This document shows, piece after piece, positions 1 to 6,423 of a stretch of 9,858 bases of DNA. The notes beneath the pieces were generated by a model. The model was not told where the DNA came from, did not search any database, and was given only the letters and a program-made list of their open reading frames with translations. The translations under genes were made by a program, and so were the position numbers. Numbering within the stretch: position 1 is the stretch's first letter; each line of letters starts with the position of its first letter. Source of the stretch: Pseudomonadota bacterium (GTDB lineage Bacteria; Pseudomonadota; Gammaproteobacteria; Burkholderiales; Burkholderiaceae). The stretch lies in contig JAJYBQ010000069.1 of NCBI GenBank assembly GCA_021778935.1, positions 1-9,858 of the forward strand. Direction: 5' to 3'.

Positions 1-9
1 AGGCGAACG

Positions 10-47
10 CCCTCACCCCCGCCCTCTCCCGCTTGCGGGAGAGGGGG
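10..47 (+). repeat. Palindromic repeat copy 1 (forward)
   Basis: The copy has a head reading CCCTCACCCCCG followed by a perfect 11-bp inverted repeat (CCCTCTCCCGC at 22-32, loop TT, mirrored arm at 35-45). The same head and stem recur at 5370, 5513, 5614 (reversed) and 6091. It lies just downstream of the LysR gene on the minus strand, but no T-run follows it, so it is not a canonical intrinsic terminator. It resembles REP-type extragenic palindromes. Confidence 0.85.
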
Positions 48-68
48 AAGATTGTTCCAACGCGAACG

Positions 69-100
69 CCCTCACCGTCGCCCGATTGCGGGAGAGGGGG
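69..100 (+). repeat. Palindromic repeat copy 2 (degenerate, in LysR 3' end)
   Basis: This copy keeps the CCCTCACC head and the right arm GCGGGAGAGGG, but the left arm is eroded. The preceding bases GCGAACGCC match those before copy 1 at an offset of 59 bp, so the two look like a local duplication. It overlaps the last codons of the LysR gene and provides its stop codon. Confidence 0.75.
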
Positions 101-995
101 ACAACAGCTGCACGTGGTTGCGCAGGAAATCGAGGAAGGTCGCCGCCGCCACCGACATCTGCTTGCCCTTCGGCCGCACGACATACCAATTCCGCCGGAT
201 GGGGAAGCCTTCGACATCGAGCACCGCCAGTTCCTTGCGGCTGGCGTCGGGCTGCAGGGTGCTGAGCGACAGCAACGCGAGCCCGAGGCCGCCTACCACC
301 GCCTGCTTGATGGCCTCGTTGCTGCCCAGTTCCATCTTGATCCGCAGCGGCATGCCCCGTTCCGCGAACACCTGTTCCATGGTCATGCGGGTCCCGGATC
401 CGCGCTCGCGCACCAGGAAGGATTCCTGCACCACGTCGGCGAAGGGAATCGCCTCTCGGCCGGCCATCGGGTGGGCGGCCGGGGCAAAGATGACGAGCGG
501 GTTCTCCAGGAAGGGTTCGCGTTCGGTTTCCATGTCCTCGGGCGGCAGGCCCATGACGTAGAGATCATCCTGGTTGCGGGCGAGCCGATCGAGCAGGCGA
601 TCGCGGTTGACGACTTCGAGCGCGATGTCGATCCCCGGGTATTCCAGACAGAACGGACCGAGGATGCGCGGCATGAAATACTTCGTTGTGGTGACGACGG
701 CGATCTTGAGGCGACCCCGCTTGAGCCCCTTGAAATTGGCGACGGTCTGCTCGAACCGGCCCCAGGTATCCAGCCACTGCGCGCAGGTTGCGTACAGCTC
801 GCGCCCCGCCTCGGTCAGGAACACCTTCTTGCCGACCTGCTCGAGCAAGGGCAATCCCACCTGCTCCTGCAGCAGGCGGATCTGCTTGGATACCGTCGGT
901 TGCGTGACCTGCATCGATTCCGCCGCCCGGGAAAAGCTGCTGAGGCGGGCAACCGCCTCGAATACCTGCAACTGACGTAGCGTGACATGCATCAT
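72..995 (-). CDS. LysR-type transcriptional regulator (CbbR-like)
   Basis: This 307-residue protein is full length for the LysR family. An N-terminal winged helix-turn-helix spans about residues 4-65 (LRQLQVFEAVA near 6, then SRAAESMQVTQPTVSKQI at about 22-39), and a substrate-binding domain fills the rest. The overall pattern resembles CbbR/CmpR-type regulators, which respond to carbon-fixation metabolites; this is inference from family and neighbours. I chose the ATG at 995 because GAGGGG lies 7 nt upstream; ATG 992 is possible, and a Met at 1016 would leave no such spacing. The gene is divergent from dabB, and a perfect palindrome begins 21 bp beyond its start, so control of dabBA together with autoregulation is likely. 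The last residues (about SPSPAIGRR) and the stop codon lie inside a palindromic repeat, so the original C-terminus may have been replaced. Its effector cannot be told from sequence. Confidence 0.92.
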   Translation of the reverse strand: MMHVTLRQLQVFEAVARLSSFSRAAESMQVTQPTVSKQIRLLQEQVGLPLLEQVGKKVFLTEAGRELYATCAQWLDTWGRFEQTVANFKGLKRGRLKIAVVTTTKYFMPRILGPFCLEYPGIDIALEVVNRDRLLDRLARNQDDLYVMGLPPEDMETEREPFLENPLVIFAPAAHPMAGREAIPFADVVQESFLVRERGSGTRMTMEQVFAERGMPLRIKMELGSNEAIKQAVVGGLGLALLSLSTLQPDASRKELAVLDVEGFPIRRNWYVVRPKGKQMSVAAATFLDFLRNHVQLLSPSPAIGRR

Positions 996-1016
996 GGTCC
1001 GGCCCCTCGCCCGCAA

Positions 1017-1038
1017 ACGATAACCTCAAGGTTATCGT
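1017..1038. promoter_or_regulatory. Perfect inverted repeat, probable LysR operator
   Basis: ACGATAACCT at 1017-1026 and its exact reverse complement at 1029-1038 are separated by CA. The core is ATAAC-N6-GTTAT, and a third ATAAC half-site lies at 1046-1050. LysR-type regulators bind interrupted palindromes of the T-N11-A class between divergent genes, so this is the expected place for a recognition site with an accessory site next to it. Binding by the adjacent regulator is inferred. Confidence 0.7.
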
Positions 1039-1139
1039 CTACATAATAACTATTCATTTTTATTTCTGGTCTCGCGTCCCTAGACTTTTTGCCGGGAGCC
1101 GTTCGCCCCCGGAAACGTCCGTTGCCGCAGGAGACCGCC
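1039..1139 (+). promoter_or_regulatory. dabB promoter region and leader
   Basis: An AT-rich stretch at about 1041-1068 stands out from the GC-rich surroundings. CATAAT at 1042-1047 is a plausible -10 hexamer; I see no good -35, which fits an activator-dependent promoter. The leader ends with AGGAG 5-6 nt before the ATG at 1140. The exact transcription start is not visible. Confidence 0.45.
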
Positions 1140-2792
1140 ATGCCGCATGACCCGCTTGCGCCCGCTCTGGCCCTGATTCCCCCGATGCTCTACCTGCTGG
1201 TCGGGTTGATGCCTGCCAGCTGGGCCAACGCGCGCATCGACGCCATGACCGGGCTCGCCGCCAAAGCGGCCTGGACGGCACTGGCCGGCGCCGGCGCAAC
1301 GGCCGTCGCCCATGGGTTCGATTCCGCCCAGTCCTGGACGATCCATCCGTTCGCGCTGGGTGACCTGGGCGGTTTCCCCTTGGAAATCTATGTCAACGGC
1401 CTCACCGTCACCATGCTGCTGCTGGTGTCCTTCGTCGGCGCGGTGGTGACCCGCTACGCGCGCGCGAATCTCGACGGCGACCCCAATCAGGGAAGCTTCC
1501 ACAAATGGCTGGCGATGACGCTCGCCGCGATCCTCACCCTGATCGTGTCCGGCAATCTCCTGCTGTTCGCCTTCGCATGGATCGCCACCAGCCTGTGCCT
1601 GCACCAACTGCTGATGTTCTACCGCGAGCGGCCGGCGGCGGTTCTTGCCGCCCACAAGAAATTCGTCGCCAGCCGGATCGGCGATGTCAGCCTGCTGTGC
1701 GCCGTTGCGCTCATCGGATCGAGCCTGCACACGCTCGATTTCGCACGGATGTTCCGGATCCTGGCGACACCGGGAATCCCGGTTCCGGCGGCGCTGGATA
1801 TCGCCGCCCTGCTGATCGTCGTCAGTGCGGCCCTGAAATCCGCGCAGTTCCCGTTCCACGGCTGGCTGATCCAGGTGATGGAGGCGCCGACGCCGGTATC
1901 CGCGCTGCTGCACGCGGGCATCGTCAACGCCGGGGCGTTTCTCGTCGTGCGCATGAGCCCGGTGATCTCGCACTCCGAATCGGCGCGCTGCGTCCTGGTC
2001 GCGATCGGCCTGATCACGCTGGCCCTCTCATCGCTCGTCATGCTCACCCAGACCAGCATCAAGGTCTCGCTTGCCTGGTCGACCACGGCGCAGATGGGTT
2101 TCATGCTGCTGGAATGCGGCCTGGGCCTCTACAGCCTTGCGATCCTGCACGTCGTCACGCACTCCCTCTACAAGGCGCATGCGTTCCTCGCCTCCGGGAG
2201 CAGCGTCGACACCTTCCGCGCACCGGTCCTGCCCTACTCCGGCGCCGGGTTTCGGCCCGGCCGCCTGCTGCGGGCCCTGCTGACCGGCAGCGTACTGACC
2301 GTGGTCACCGCCGCCGCATTCGGCATCACGGCGCATAGCCCGCCGGCCCTGCTCGCCGCCGCCACGGTGGTCGCGATCGCGACCTCCCAGTTGCTGCTGC
2401 TGGCCATCGCCGAGACCGAGGGAAATCCTTCGTTCCTGCGGGCACTGGGCCTCGGCATCGTCGTGGTGGTGGCGTACTTCACGCTGCATGCCGGGTTCGA
2501 CGCGGCGCTGGCAAGCAGCGTGCTCGCGGTGCCGGATCCGGCAAGCCGGTTCCAGGACATCCTCGCGGCCACCGTCGTCGGCGTCTTCGTCGTCCTGCTG
2601 GTGGTCCAGCAGATCCTGAAAGCCGACCCCGCGGCCTTGGGCAAGGGGCTGTATCTACACCTCTACAACGGCCTGTATGTCGACGTGTACATCACGCGAC
2701 TGCTGCAGCGCGTCTGGCCCAGCCCGCCCACGGATGCGGGCGCGCCGCCGGCCCCCTTCGCAACCATTCCCGGAACCCGAGGTGGTTCATGA
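1140..2792 (+). CDS. dabB: DabB, membrane subunit of the DAB inorganic carbon system
   Basis: This is a 550-residue multi-spanning membrane protein of the proton-conducting transporter family (NuoL/MrpA-like, PF00361). DabB couples an ion gradient to the cytoplasmic DabA subunit so that CO2 is converted vectorially to bicarbonate. Visible family features are FHKWLAMT near residue 120, AHKKFVASRIGDVSLL near 172, KSAQFPFHGWL starting at Lys233, followed by EAPTPVSALLHAGIVNAG, and HSLYKAHAFL with Lys345. These lysines sit where NuoL-like antiporters carry proton-path residues. The ATG at 1140 has an AGGAG just upstream; an in-frame Met at 1089 would add 17 polar residues and has no ribosome site. 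The stop overlaps the dabA start (ATGA), as expected for translational coupling. NuoL itself is unlikely because no nuo genes are near and DabA follows directly. Confidence 0.92.
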   Translation: MPHDPLAPALALIPPMLYLLVGLMPASWANARIDAMTGLAAKAAWTALAGAGATAVAHGFDSAQSWTIHPFALGDLGGFPLEIYVNGLTVTMLLLVSFVGAVVTRYARANLDGDPNQGSFHKWLAMTLAAILTLIVSGNLLLFAFAWIATSLCLHQLLMFYRERPAAVLAAHKKFVASRIGDVSLLCAVALIGSSLHTLDFARMFRILATPGIPVPAALDIAALLIVVSAALKSAQFPFHGWLIQVMEAPTPVSALLHAGIVNAGAFLVVRMSPVISHSESARCVLVAIGLITLALSSLVMLTQTSIKVSLAWSTTAQMGFMLLECGLGLYSLAILHVVTHSLYKAHAFLASGSSVDTFRAPVLPYSGAGFRPGRLLRALLTGSVLTVVTAAAFGITAHSPPALLAAATVVAIATSQLLLLAIAETEGNPSFLRALGLGIVVVVAYFTLHAGFDAALASSVLAVPDPASRFQDILAATVVGVFVVLLVVQQILKADPAALGKGLYLHLYNGLYVDVYITRLLQRVWPSPPTDAGAPPAPFATIPGTRGGS

Positions 2793-5344
2793 ACGCACAG
2801 ACGACCGACGATCTCGTGAACCGCGGCGACGCCGGATCGGCGGCGCCGGCTCCGGAGGAACTGCGTGCGCACATCGATGCGGCCTGCGCCCGCATCGCGC
2901 CTCTGTGGCCGCTGCAGCATTTCGTGGCGGTGAATCCGTTCTTCGGATTGCGCGACCAGAGCTTCCAGGAGGCGTCCGACACCCTGGCGCGGATCACCGG
3001 CGCGGGTCTCTACATGCCCCGCGCCTACTATCGCGCACAGCTTGCCTCCGGGCGCATCACGCGCGAGGACATCGCGACCGCGATCCGCCGCTGCGACAGT
3101 TCGCTCGATCCGGAGCGCGTCGAACGGGCCCTGGCGGCGGAAGCGCCGCGGCCCAAGCTCGGGATGGCGGCGGTCAGCGAAGTGCTCGAGCGTGTCGAAG
3201 GCGGGCTGTGGTCGAGCTTCGTCACCGAGCGCATCAGCCTGCACTGCGCCGCGTACTTCGACCTCGGCCAAGCCACGATCCGCATGCCCTGGCGCAAGCA
3301 GCCGCTCTTTGCGGCCTGGCGCGAAGCGGCTGCGATCGATCGCAGCCCGTCGATGATGGGGCTCTCCGACTTCCGGTCGGCGGTGTCCCGTCTGCCGGAG
3401 GATCCGTACGCCGCCATCGCCCTGGCGATCCGCCGCCTCAACATCCCCGCCGCGGCGGTCGAACGCTACCTGCATGCCTCGCTGATTAGCATCAACGGCT
3501 GGGCGGCATGGGCGCGATACCTGCGCTGGCAGGCCGAACTGCAGGGCGGTCGCGACCATTCGATCGTCGATCTGCTAGCGATCCGGCTGATGTGGGACAT
3601 GCTCCTCTACGAAGAGAAGCGGTCGGCGGCGCTGGTTGCGCGCTGGCGCGACATGCTCGCCGCCAGCATGCGCCCGCCGTCGGCCAAGCGCCAGGCTTCG
3701 GCGGAGATCGACCGCATTTTGCTGACCGCGATGGAGGTCGGCTTCCAGCGCAGCATCATCGCCGGCGTGGCCGAGCCGGCGGGCTCCCAGCCCGACGGCG
3801 GTTCGGCGGCGACGTCTCCCGGGCGGCCCGCGGTGCAGGCGGCGTTCTGCATCGATGTGCGCTCGGAGGTGTTCCGGCGCGCGCTCGAGACCGTCGCCTC
3901 GCCGATCCAGACGCTCGGGTTCGCCGGGTTCTTCGGGATCTTCATCGAACACGTTCCGCTGGGCTCCCATGCCGGCCACGTCCATGTCCCGGTATTGTTC
4001 CGACCGGGTTATCCGATCTACGACCGGGTCAAGAACCGCGACCCGGACGCCGTGATCACCGAGCGCCGCCGCCGCATCGGACTCTACAAGGCCTGGAAGG
4101 GGTTCAAGTTCTCGGCCGCATCCTGCTTTTCATTCGTCGAAGCGACCGGACTGATGTATGCGTCGAAGCTGATCACCGACAGTTTCGGCTGGACCCGGCC
4201 GGTTCCCGACCCGCGGACCCAGGGCCTCGACCAGGACGCCGCCGACCGCGTCGGCCCGACCCTCGATGACGTGTCGCCGGGCCGGCGATGCCCGGACCAC
4301 ACCCATGCCGGCATCCCGCCCGAGGAACGCGCCGGACATGCGGAACGGATCCTGCGGGCGATGTCGCTCACCGGCAATTTCGCACCCATCGTGCTGTTGG
4401 CCGGCCACGGCAGTAGCACCGTCAACAACCCCTATGGATCGGCGCTCGACTGCGGCGCCTGCGCCGGACAAACCGGAGAGGCCAGCGCGCGGGTGGTCGC
4501 CGCCCTGTTGAACGACCGCGCCGTCCGGGAGGAACTGCGCCGCCGCGGCATCGACGTTCCCGACGACACGTGGTTTCTCGCCGGGCTCCACGACACCACC
4601 ACGGATGCGCTGCAGCTCTTCGATTGCGACGACCTGCCGCCGACGCTGGCACCGGATCTCGCCCGCCTGCGGCAGTGGCTGGAGCAGGCCGCGGATCTGG
4701 CGCGCCTGGAGCGCGCCGCCCTGCTCGGGATCGCCGCCACCACCGACCGCGGCATCGAAACCCGCATCCGCGGCCGCAGCCGCGACTGGTCGCAGGTGCG
4801 CCCCGAATGGGCGCTCGCCAACAACGCCGCCTTCATCGCCGCGCCGCGATCCCGCACGGCGGCGCTCCACCTCGCCGGCCGCGCCTTCCTGCACGACTAC
4901 GTCTGGCAGCAGGACGCGGGATTCGGCGTGCTCGAACTGATCATGACGGCGCCGATGGTCGTGGCGAACTGGATCAACATGCAGTACTACGGATCGGTCG
5001 TGGACAACCGACGTTTCGGCAGCGGCAACAAGGTGCTGCACAACGTCACCGGCGGCGCGATCGGCGTGCTCGAAGGTAATGGTGGTGACCTGCGAACCGG
5101 CCTGCCCCTGCAATCGTTGCGCGACGGCAGGAACTGGATGCACGAGCCCTTGCGCTTGAGCGTGTTCATCGAGGCGCCGCAGGATCCGATCGATGACATC
5201 GTCTCGCGCCACGCGCTGGTGCGCGAGTTGGTGGGAAACGGATGGTTGCACCTATTCCGGATCGAGGACGACGGCACCGTGTCCCTGCGCCGGCCCGATG
5301 GCGGATGGCAGCCGGCGGAGGCGCATCGGCAACGCATCGAGTGA
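2789..5344 (+). CDS. dabA: DabA, zinc-dependent carbonic anhydrase-like subunit (DUF2309)
   Basis: At 851 residues it has the usual size of DabA (DUF2309/COG3002, formerly UPF0753). DabA is a peripheral protein with a beta-carbonic-anhydrase-like zinc site that makes bicarbonate when bound to DabB. The site is intact: FCIDVRSE gives Cys354 and Asp356, GHGSS gives His540, and LDCGACAG gives Cys555. The 15-residue His-Cys spacing matches that known for the Halothiobacillus protein (His524/Cys539). Other family stretches include an N-terminal WPLQHFVAVNPFFGL at about 38-52 and a C-terminal GNKVLHNVTGGAIGVLEGNGGDLRTGLPLQS segment (split here only as a landmark). The start overlaps the dabB stop, with GAGG 6 nt upstream of the ATG. 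A palindromic repeat begins 25 bp after the stop. The protein has no signal peptide, in line with a cytoplasmic membrane-attached role. Confidence 0.95.
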   Translation: MNAQTTDDLVNRGDAGSAAPAPEELRAHIDAACARIAPLWPLQHFVAVNPFFGLRDQSFQEASDTLARITGAGLYMPRAYYRAQLASGRITREDIATAIRRCDSSLDPERVERALAAEAPRPKLGMAAVSEVLERVEGGLWSSFVTERISLHCAAYFDLGQATIRMPWRKQPLFAAWREAAAIDRSPSMMGLSDFRSAVSRLPEDPYAAIALAIRRLNIPAAAVERYLHASLISINGWAAWARYLRWQAELQGGRDHSIVDLLAIRLMWDMLLYEEKRSAALVARWRDMLAASMRPPSAKRQASAEIDRILLTAMEVGFQRSIIAGVAEPAGSQPDGGSAATSPGRPAVQAAFCIDVRSEVFRRALETVASPIQTLGFAGFFGIFIEHVPLGSHAGHVHVPVLFRPGYPIYDRVKNRDPDAVITERRRRIGLYKAWKGFKFSAASCFSFVEATGLMYASKLITDSFGWTRPVPDPRTQGLDQDAADRVGPTLDDVSPGRRCPDHTHAGIPPEERAGHAERILRAMSLTGNFAPIVLLAGHGSSTVNNPYGSALDCGACAGQTGEASARVVAALLNDRAVREELRRRGIDVPDDTWFLAGLHDTTTDALQLFDCDDLPPTLAPDLARLRQWLEQAADLARLERAALLGIAATTDRGIETRIRGRSRDWSQVRPEWALANNAAFIAAPRSRTAALHLAGRAFLHDYVWQQDAGFGVLELIMTAPMVVANWINMQYYGSVVDNRRFGSGNKVLHNVTGGAIGVLEGNGGDLRTGLPLQSLRDGRNWMHEPLRLSVFIEAPQDPIDDIVSRHALVRELVGNGWLHLFRIEDDGTVSLRRPDGGWQPAEAHRQRIE

Positions 5345-5369
5345 GCCGCGGTGCGCCCTGTGGCGACCG

Positions 5370-5405
5370 CCCTCACCCCCACCCTCTCCCGCACGCGGGA
5401 GAGGG
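5370..5405 (+). repeat. Palindromic repeat copy 3 (forward)
   Basis: The CCCTCACCCCC head is followed by perfect 11-bp arms (5382-5392 and 5395-5405) with loop AC. It lies just after dabA. The bases after it are A-rich on the plus strand (AATAAAAATATC), not T-rich, so it is not a standard intrinsic terminator for dabA, although the RNA hairpin could still protect the 3' end. Confidence 0.85.
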
Positions 5406-5442
5406 CCAATAAAAATATCAGTACCAATCGGCGTAGAGCCCA

Positions 5443-5466
5443 CCCTCTCCCGCACGCGGGAGAGGG
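5443..5466. repeat. Palindromic repeat copy 4 (headless)
   Basis: The perfect 11-bp arms (5443-5453 and 5456-5466, loop AC) are present, but the CCCTCAC head is missing. The right flank GGGGTGTG resembles that of copy 7 at about 6127-6134. Only 37 bp separate it from copy 3. Confidence 0.85.
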
Positions 5467-5512
5467 GGTGTGATGACGCAGCTACTTTTTCATTTGGGCC
5501 CTGCGGCGGACG

Positions 5513-5548
5513 CCCTCACCCCCGCCCTCTCCCGCACGCGGGAGAGGG
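5513..5548 (+). repeat. Palindromic repeat copy 5 (forward)
   Basis: It has the CCCTCACCCCCG head and perfect 11-bp arms around loop AC. It is preceded by GCGGACG, close to the GCGAACG and GCGACCG that precede copies 1-3, so the conserved unit includes about 8 bp ahead of the head. Confidence 0.85.
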
Positions 5549-5613
5549 AGTTTGATCGGGGCGGCGCGCCTTCGTTGCCATTGGCCGGCAATGGTGCACC
5601 GGGACTACACGCC

Positions 5614-5649
5614 CCCTCTCCCGCGTGCGGGAGAGGGCGGGGGTGAGGG
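5614..5649 (-). repeat. Palindromic repeat copy 6 (reversed, left end of element)
   Basis: The stem arms are at 5614-5624 and 5627-5637 with loop GT, then CGGGGGTGAGGG. This is the only copy in reverse orientation, so its head faces the DUF559 gene and mirrors copy 7. Confidence 0.85.
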
Positions 5650-5736
5650 GCGTCGCAATTGCTACCGCCGCCGGTAGTGCCGCGTACAACCCGTCGCCGC
5701 AGACTTGGGCTTTCTTCAATACCGTTTTCCCCTCTC

Positions 5737-6423
5737 ATGGAAACACCGGGACGAATCCCATTCTGGGTGAGAGCGCGCTCGCTGCGCGCCGAATCGACCG
5801 ACGCCGAGCGCCGTCTCTGGGGGGCGTTGCGCGCGCGCCGCCTGATGGGATGGCGGTTCCGACGGCAGCAACCGATCGGTCCCTACATCGTCGATTTCGT
5901 ATGCATCGAACGACGCCTGATTGTCGAGGTCGACGGCTCGCAACATCGAGAGGCCATTCGGTATGACACCGCGCGGGATTGGTTTCTTTGCAGGCGGGGC
6001 TTCGTCGTGATGCGATTTTGGAACAGCGATGTCCTGACGCAAACGGCGGCGGTGCTGGAGAAAATTTGTGCGGTATCACAGTTGCGGCGACCCTCACCCC
6101 CGCCCTCTCCCGCCTGCGCGGGAGAGGGGGTGTGTGGTCCCAATGCACCTGCTTCCGCCTGCGCGGGAGAGGGGGTGTGTGGTCCCAATGCACCTGCTTC
6201 CGCCTGCGCGGGAGAGGGGGTGTGTGGTCCCAATGCACCTGCTTCCGCCAGCGCGAGAGAGGGGGCTTGGTCGGGATCCATCAGCGGGTCAGCGACAGAT
6301 ACAGGGCTGGGAGCTTTTCCGGCAGACGCGCGACCTGGTCGAGGATCAGGTAACTCTTCGCCCCGAAGATCCGCGAAACGTACTGGTCGGCATTGGGATC
6401 CAGCGTCAGGCAGAAGGTGTTGA
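5737..6423 (+). CDS. DUF559 (Vsr/PD-(D/E)XK-like) endonuclease-domain protein with repeat-derived tail
   Basis: Residues 1 to about 115 form a DUF559 domain, a predicted nuclease fold related to Vsr mismatch endonuclease. The family landmarks are present: AERRLW with Glu24, FRRQQPIGPYIVDF with Asp53, LIVEVDGSQH with Glu64, Asp66 and His70, then RGFVVMRFWNSDV near 87-99. DUF559 proteins are usually about 110-140 residues; this frame has 228. The extra 110 residues come from translation of a palindromic repeat, a 45-bp tandem array (a 15-residue ACAGEG-type unit repeated) and 143 bp antisense to the 3' end of cbbO. The native stop was therefore probably lost, and the tail is unlikely to be a selected domain. 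No clear ribosome-binding site precedes the ATG at 5737. Base composition looks less GC-rich than dabA or cbbO. Biochemical function is unknown for most members; a role in moving the flanking repeats is speculation. Confidence 0.72.
   Translation: METPGRIPFWVRARSLRAESTDAERRLWGALRARRLMGWRFRRQQPIGPYIVDFVCIERRLIVEVDGSQHREAIRYDTARDWFLCRRGFVVMRFWNSDVLTQTAAVLEKICAVSQLRRPSPPPSPACAGEGVCGPNAPASACAGEGVCGPNAPASACAGEGVCGPNAPASASAREGAWSGSISGSATDTGLGAFPADARPGRGSGNSSPRRSAKRTGRHWDPASGRRC
6091..6128 (+). repeat. Palindromic repeat copy 7 (forward, right end of element)
   Basis: It has the CCCTCACCCCCG head, arms at 6103-6113 and 6118-6128, and a 4-nt loop CTGC in place of the 2-nt loop of other copies. It is the mirror partner of copy 6, and its right arm is the start of the tandem array. 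Confidence 0.85.
6111..6265 (+). repeat. 45-bp tandem repeat, three full units and a partial fourth
   Basis: Units start at 6111, 6156 and 6201 and are essentially identical; a fourth begins at 6246 and diverges after about 20 bp (GCGAGAGAGGGGGC instead of GCGGGAGAGGGGGT). Each unit contains the right arm of the palindrome plus GTGTGTGGTCCCAATGCACC, which is the outer part of the right inverted repeat. The period is a multiple of three, so every frame that is open in one unit stays open through the array. It ends about 15 bp before the cbbO stop codon. Confidence 0.9.

Larger units (their letters stand above)
5345..5736. other. Gene-free stretch between dabA and the DUF559 gene
   Basis: I see no credible gene in these 392 bp. 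They hold palindromic repeat copies 3 to 6, a short hairpin at 5578-5594 (CCATTG, loop GCCGG, CAATGG) at the edge of the left inverted repeat, and a small hairpin at 5662-5677 (CTACCG, loop CCGC, CGGTAG) just inside it. Reading frames crossing this region translate only the repeats. Confidence 0.7.
5593..6149. mobile_element. Putative small element: DUF559 gene between ~70-bp inverted repeats
   Basis: The left end (5593-5661) and right end (6079-6149) are imperfect inverted repeats. Aligning the left end with the reverse complement of the right, I count about 8 substitutions and one 2-nt indel over some 70 bp. The match covers an outer segment (GGTGCA, 2 nt, GGGAC, 1 nt, ACAC), the palindrome and its head, and an inner segment (CG, 1 nt, CGCAA, 1 nt, TG). 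The match is therefore much longer than the palindrome shared by the other copies in the window. A single nuclease-like gene lies between the ends. Being a mobile unit is inferred; I could not see a target-site duplication. Confidence 0.5.

Noticed and set aside
33..980. A 315-codon plus-strand frame opposite the LysR gene
   Set aside because: It begins inside a repeat, has no ribosome site and a low-complexity Arg/His/Gln-rich translation, while the minus strand encodes a complete LysR protein.
1080..1973. A 297-codon minus-strand frame opposite dabB
   Set aside because: Its composition is that of a GC-driven antisense frame (Gln, Arg, Gly and His rich), with no domain, and dabB is convincing on the other strand.
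5370..5405. Rho-independent terminator after dabA
   Set aside because: The stem is strong, but the following plus-strand sequence is A-rich with no U-tract, and the same stem recurs at six other places as a repeat family.
5737..6085. RAYT/IS200-type transposase associated with REP repeats
   Set aside because: The gene lacks the HUH and catalytic Tyr motifs of Y1 transposases; its motifs are those of DUF559.
6111..6265. CRISPR array
   Set aside because: The units are directly abutting and nearly identical over all 45 bp, with no unique spacers and no cas genes.
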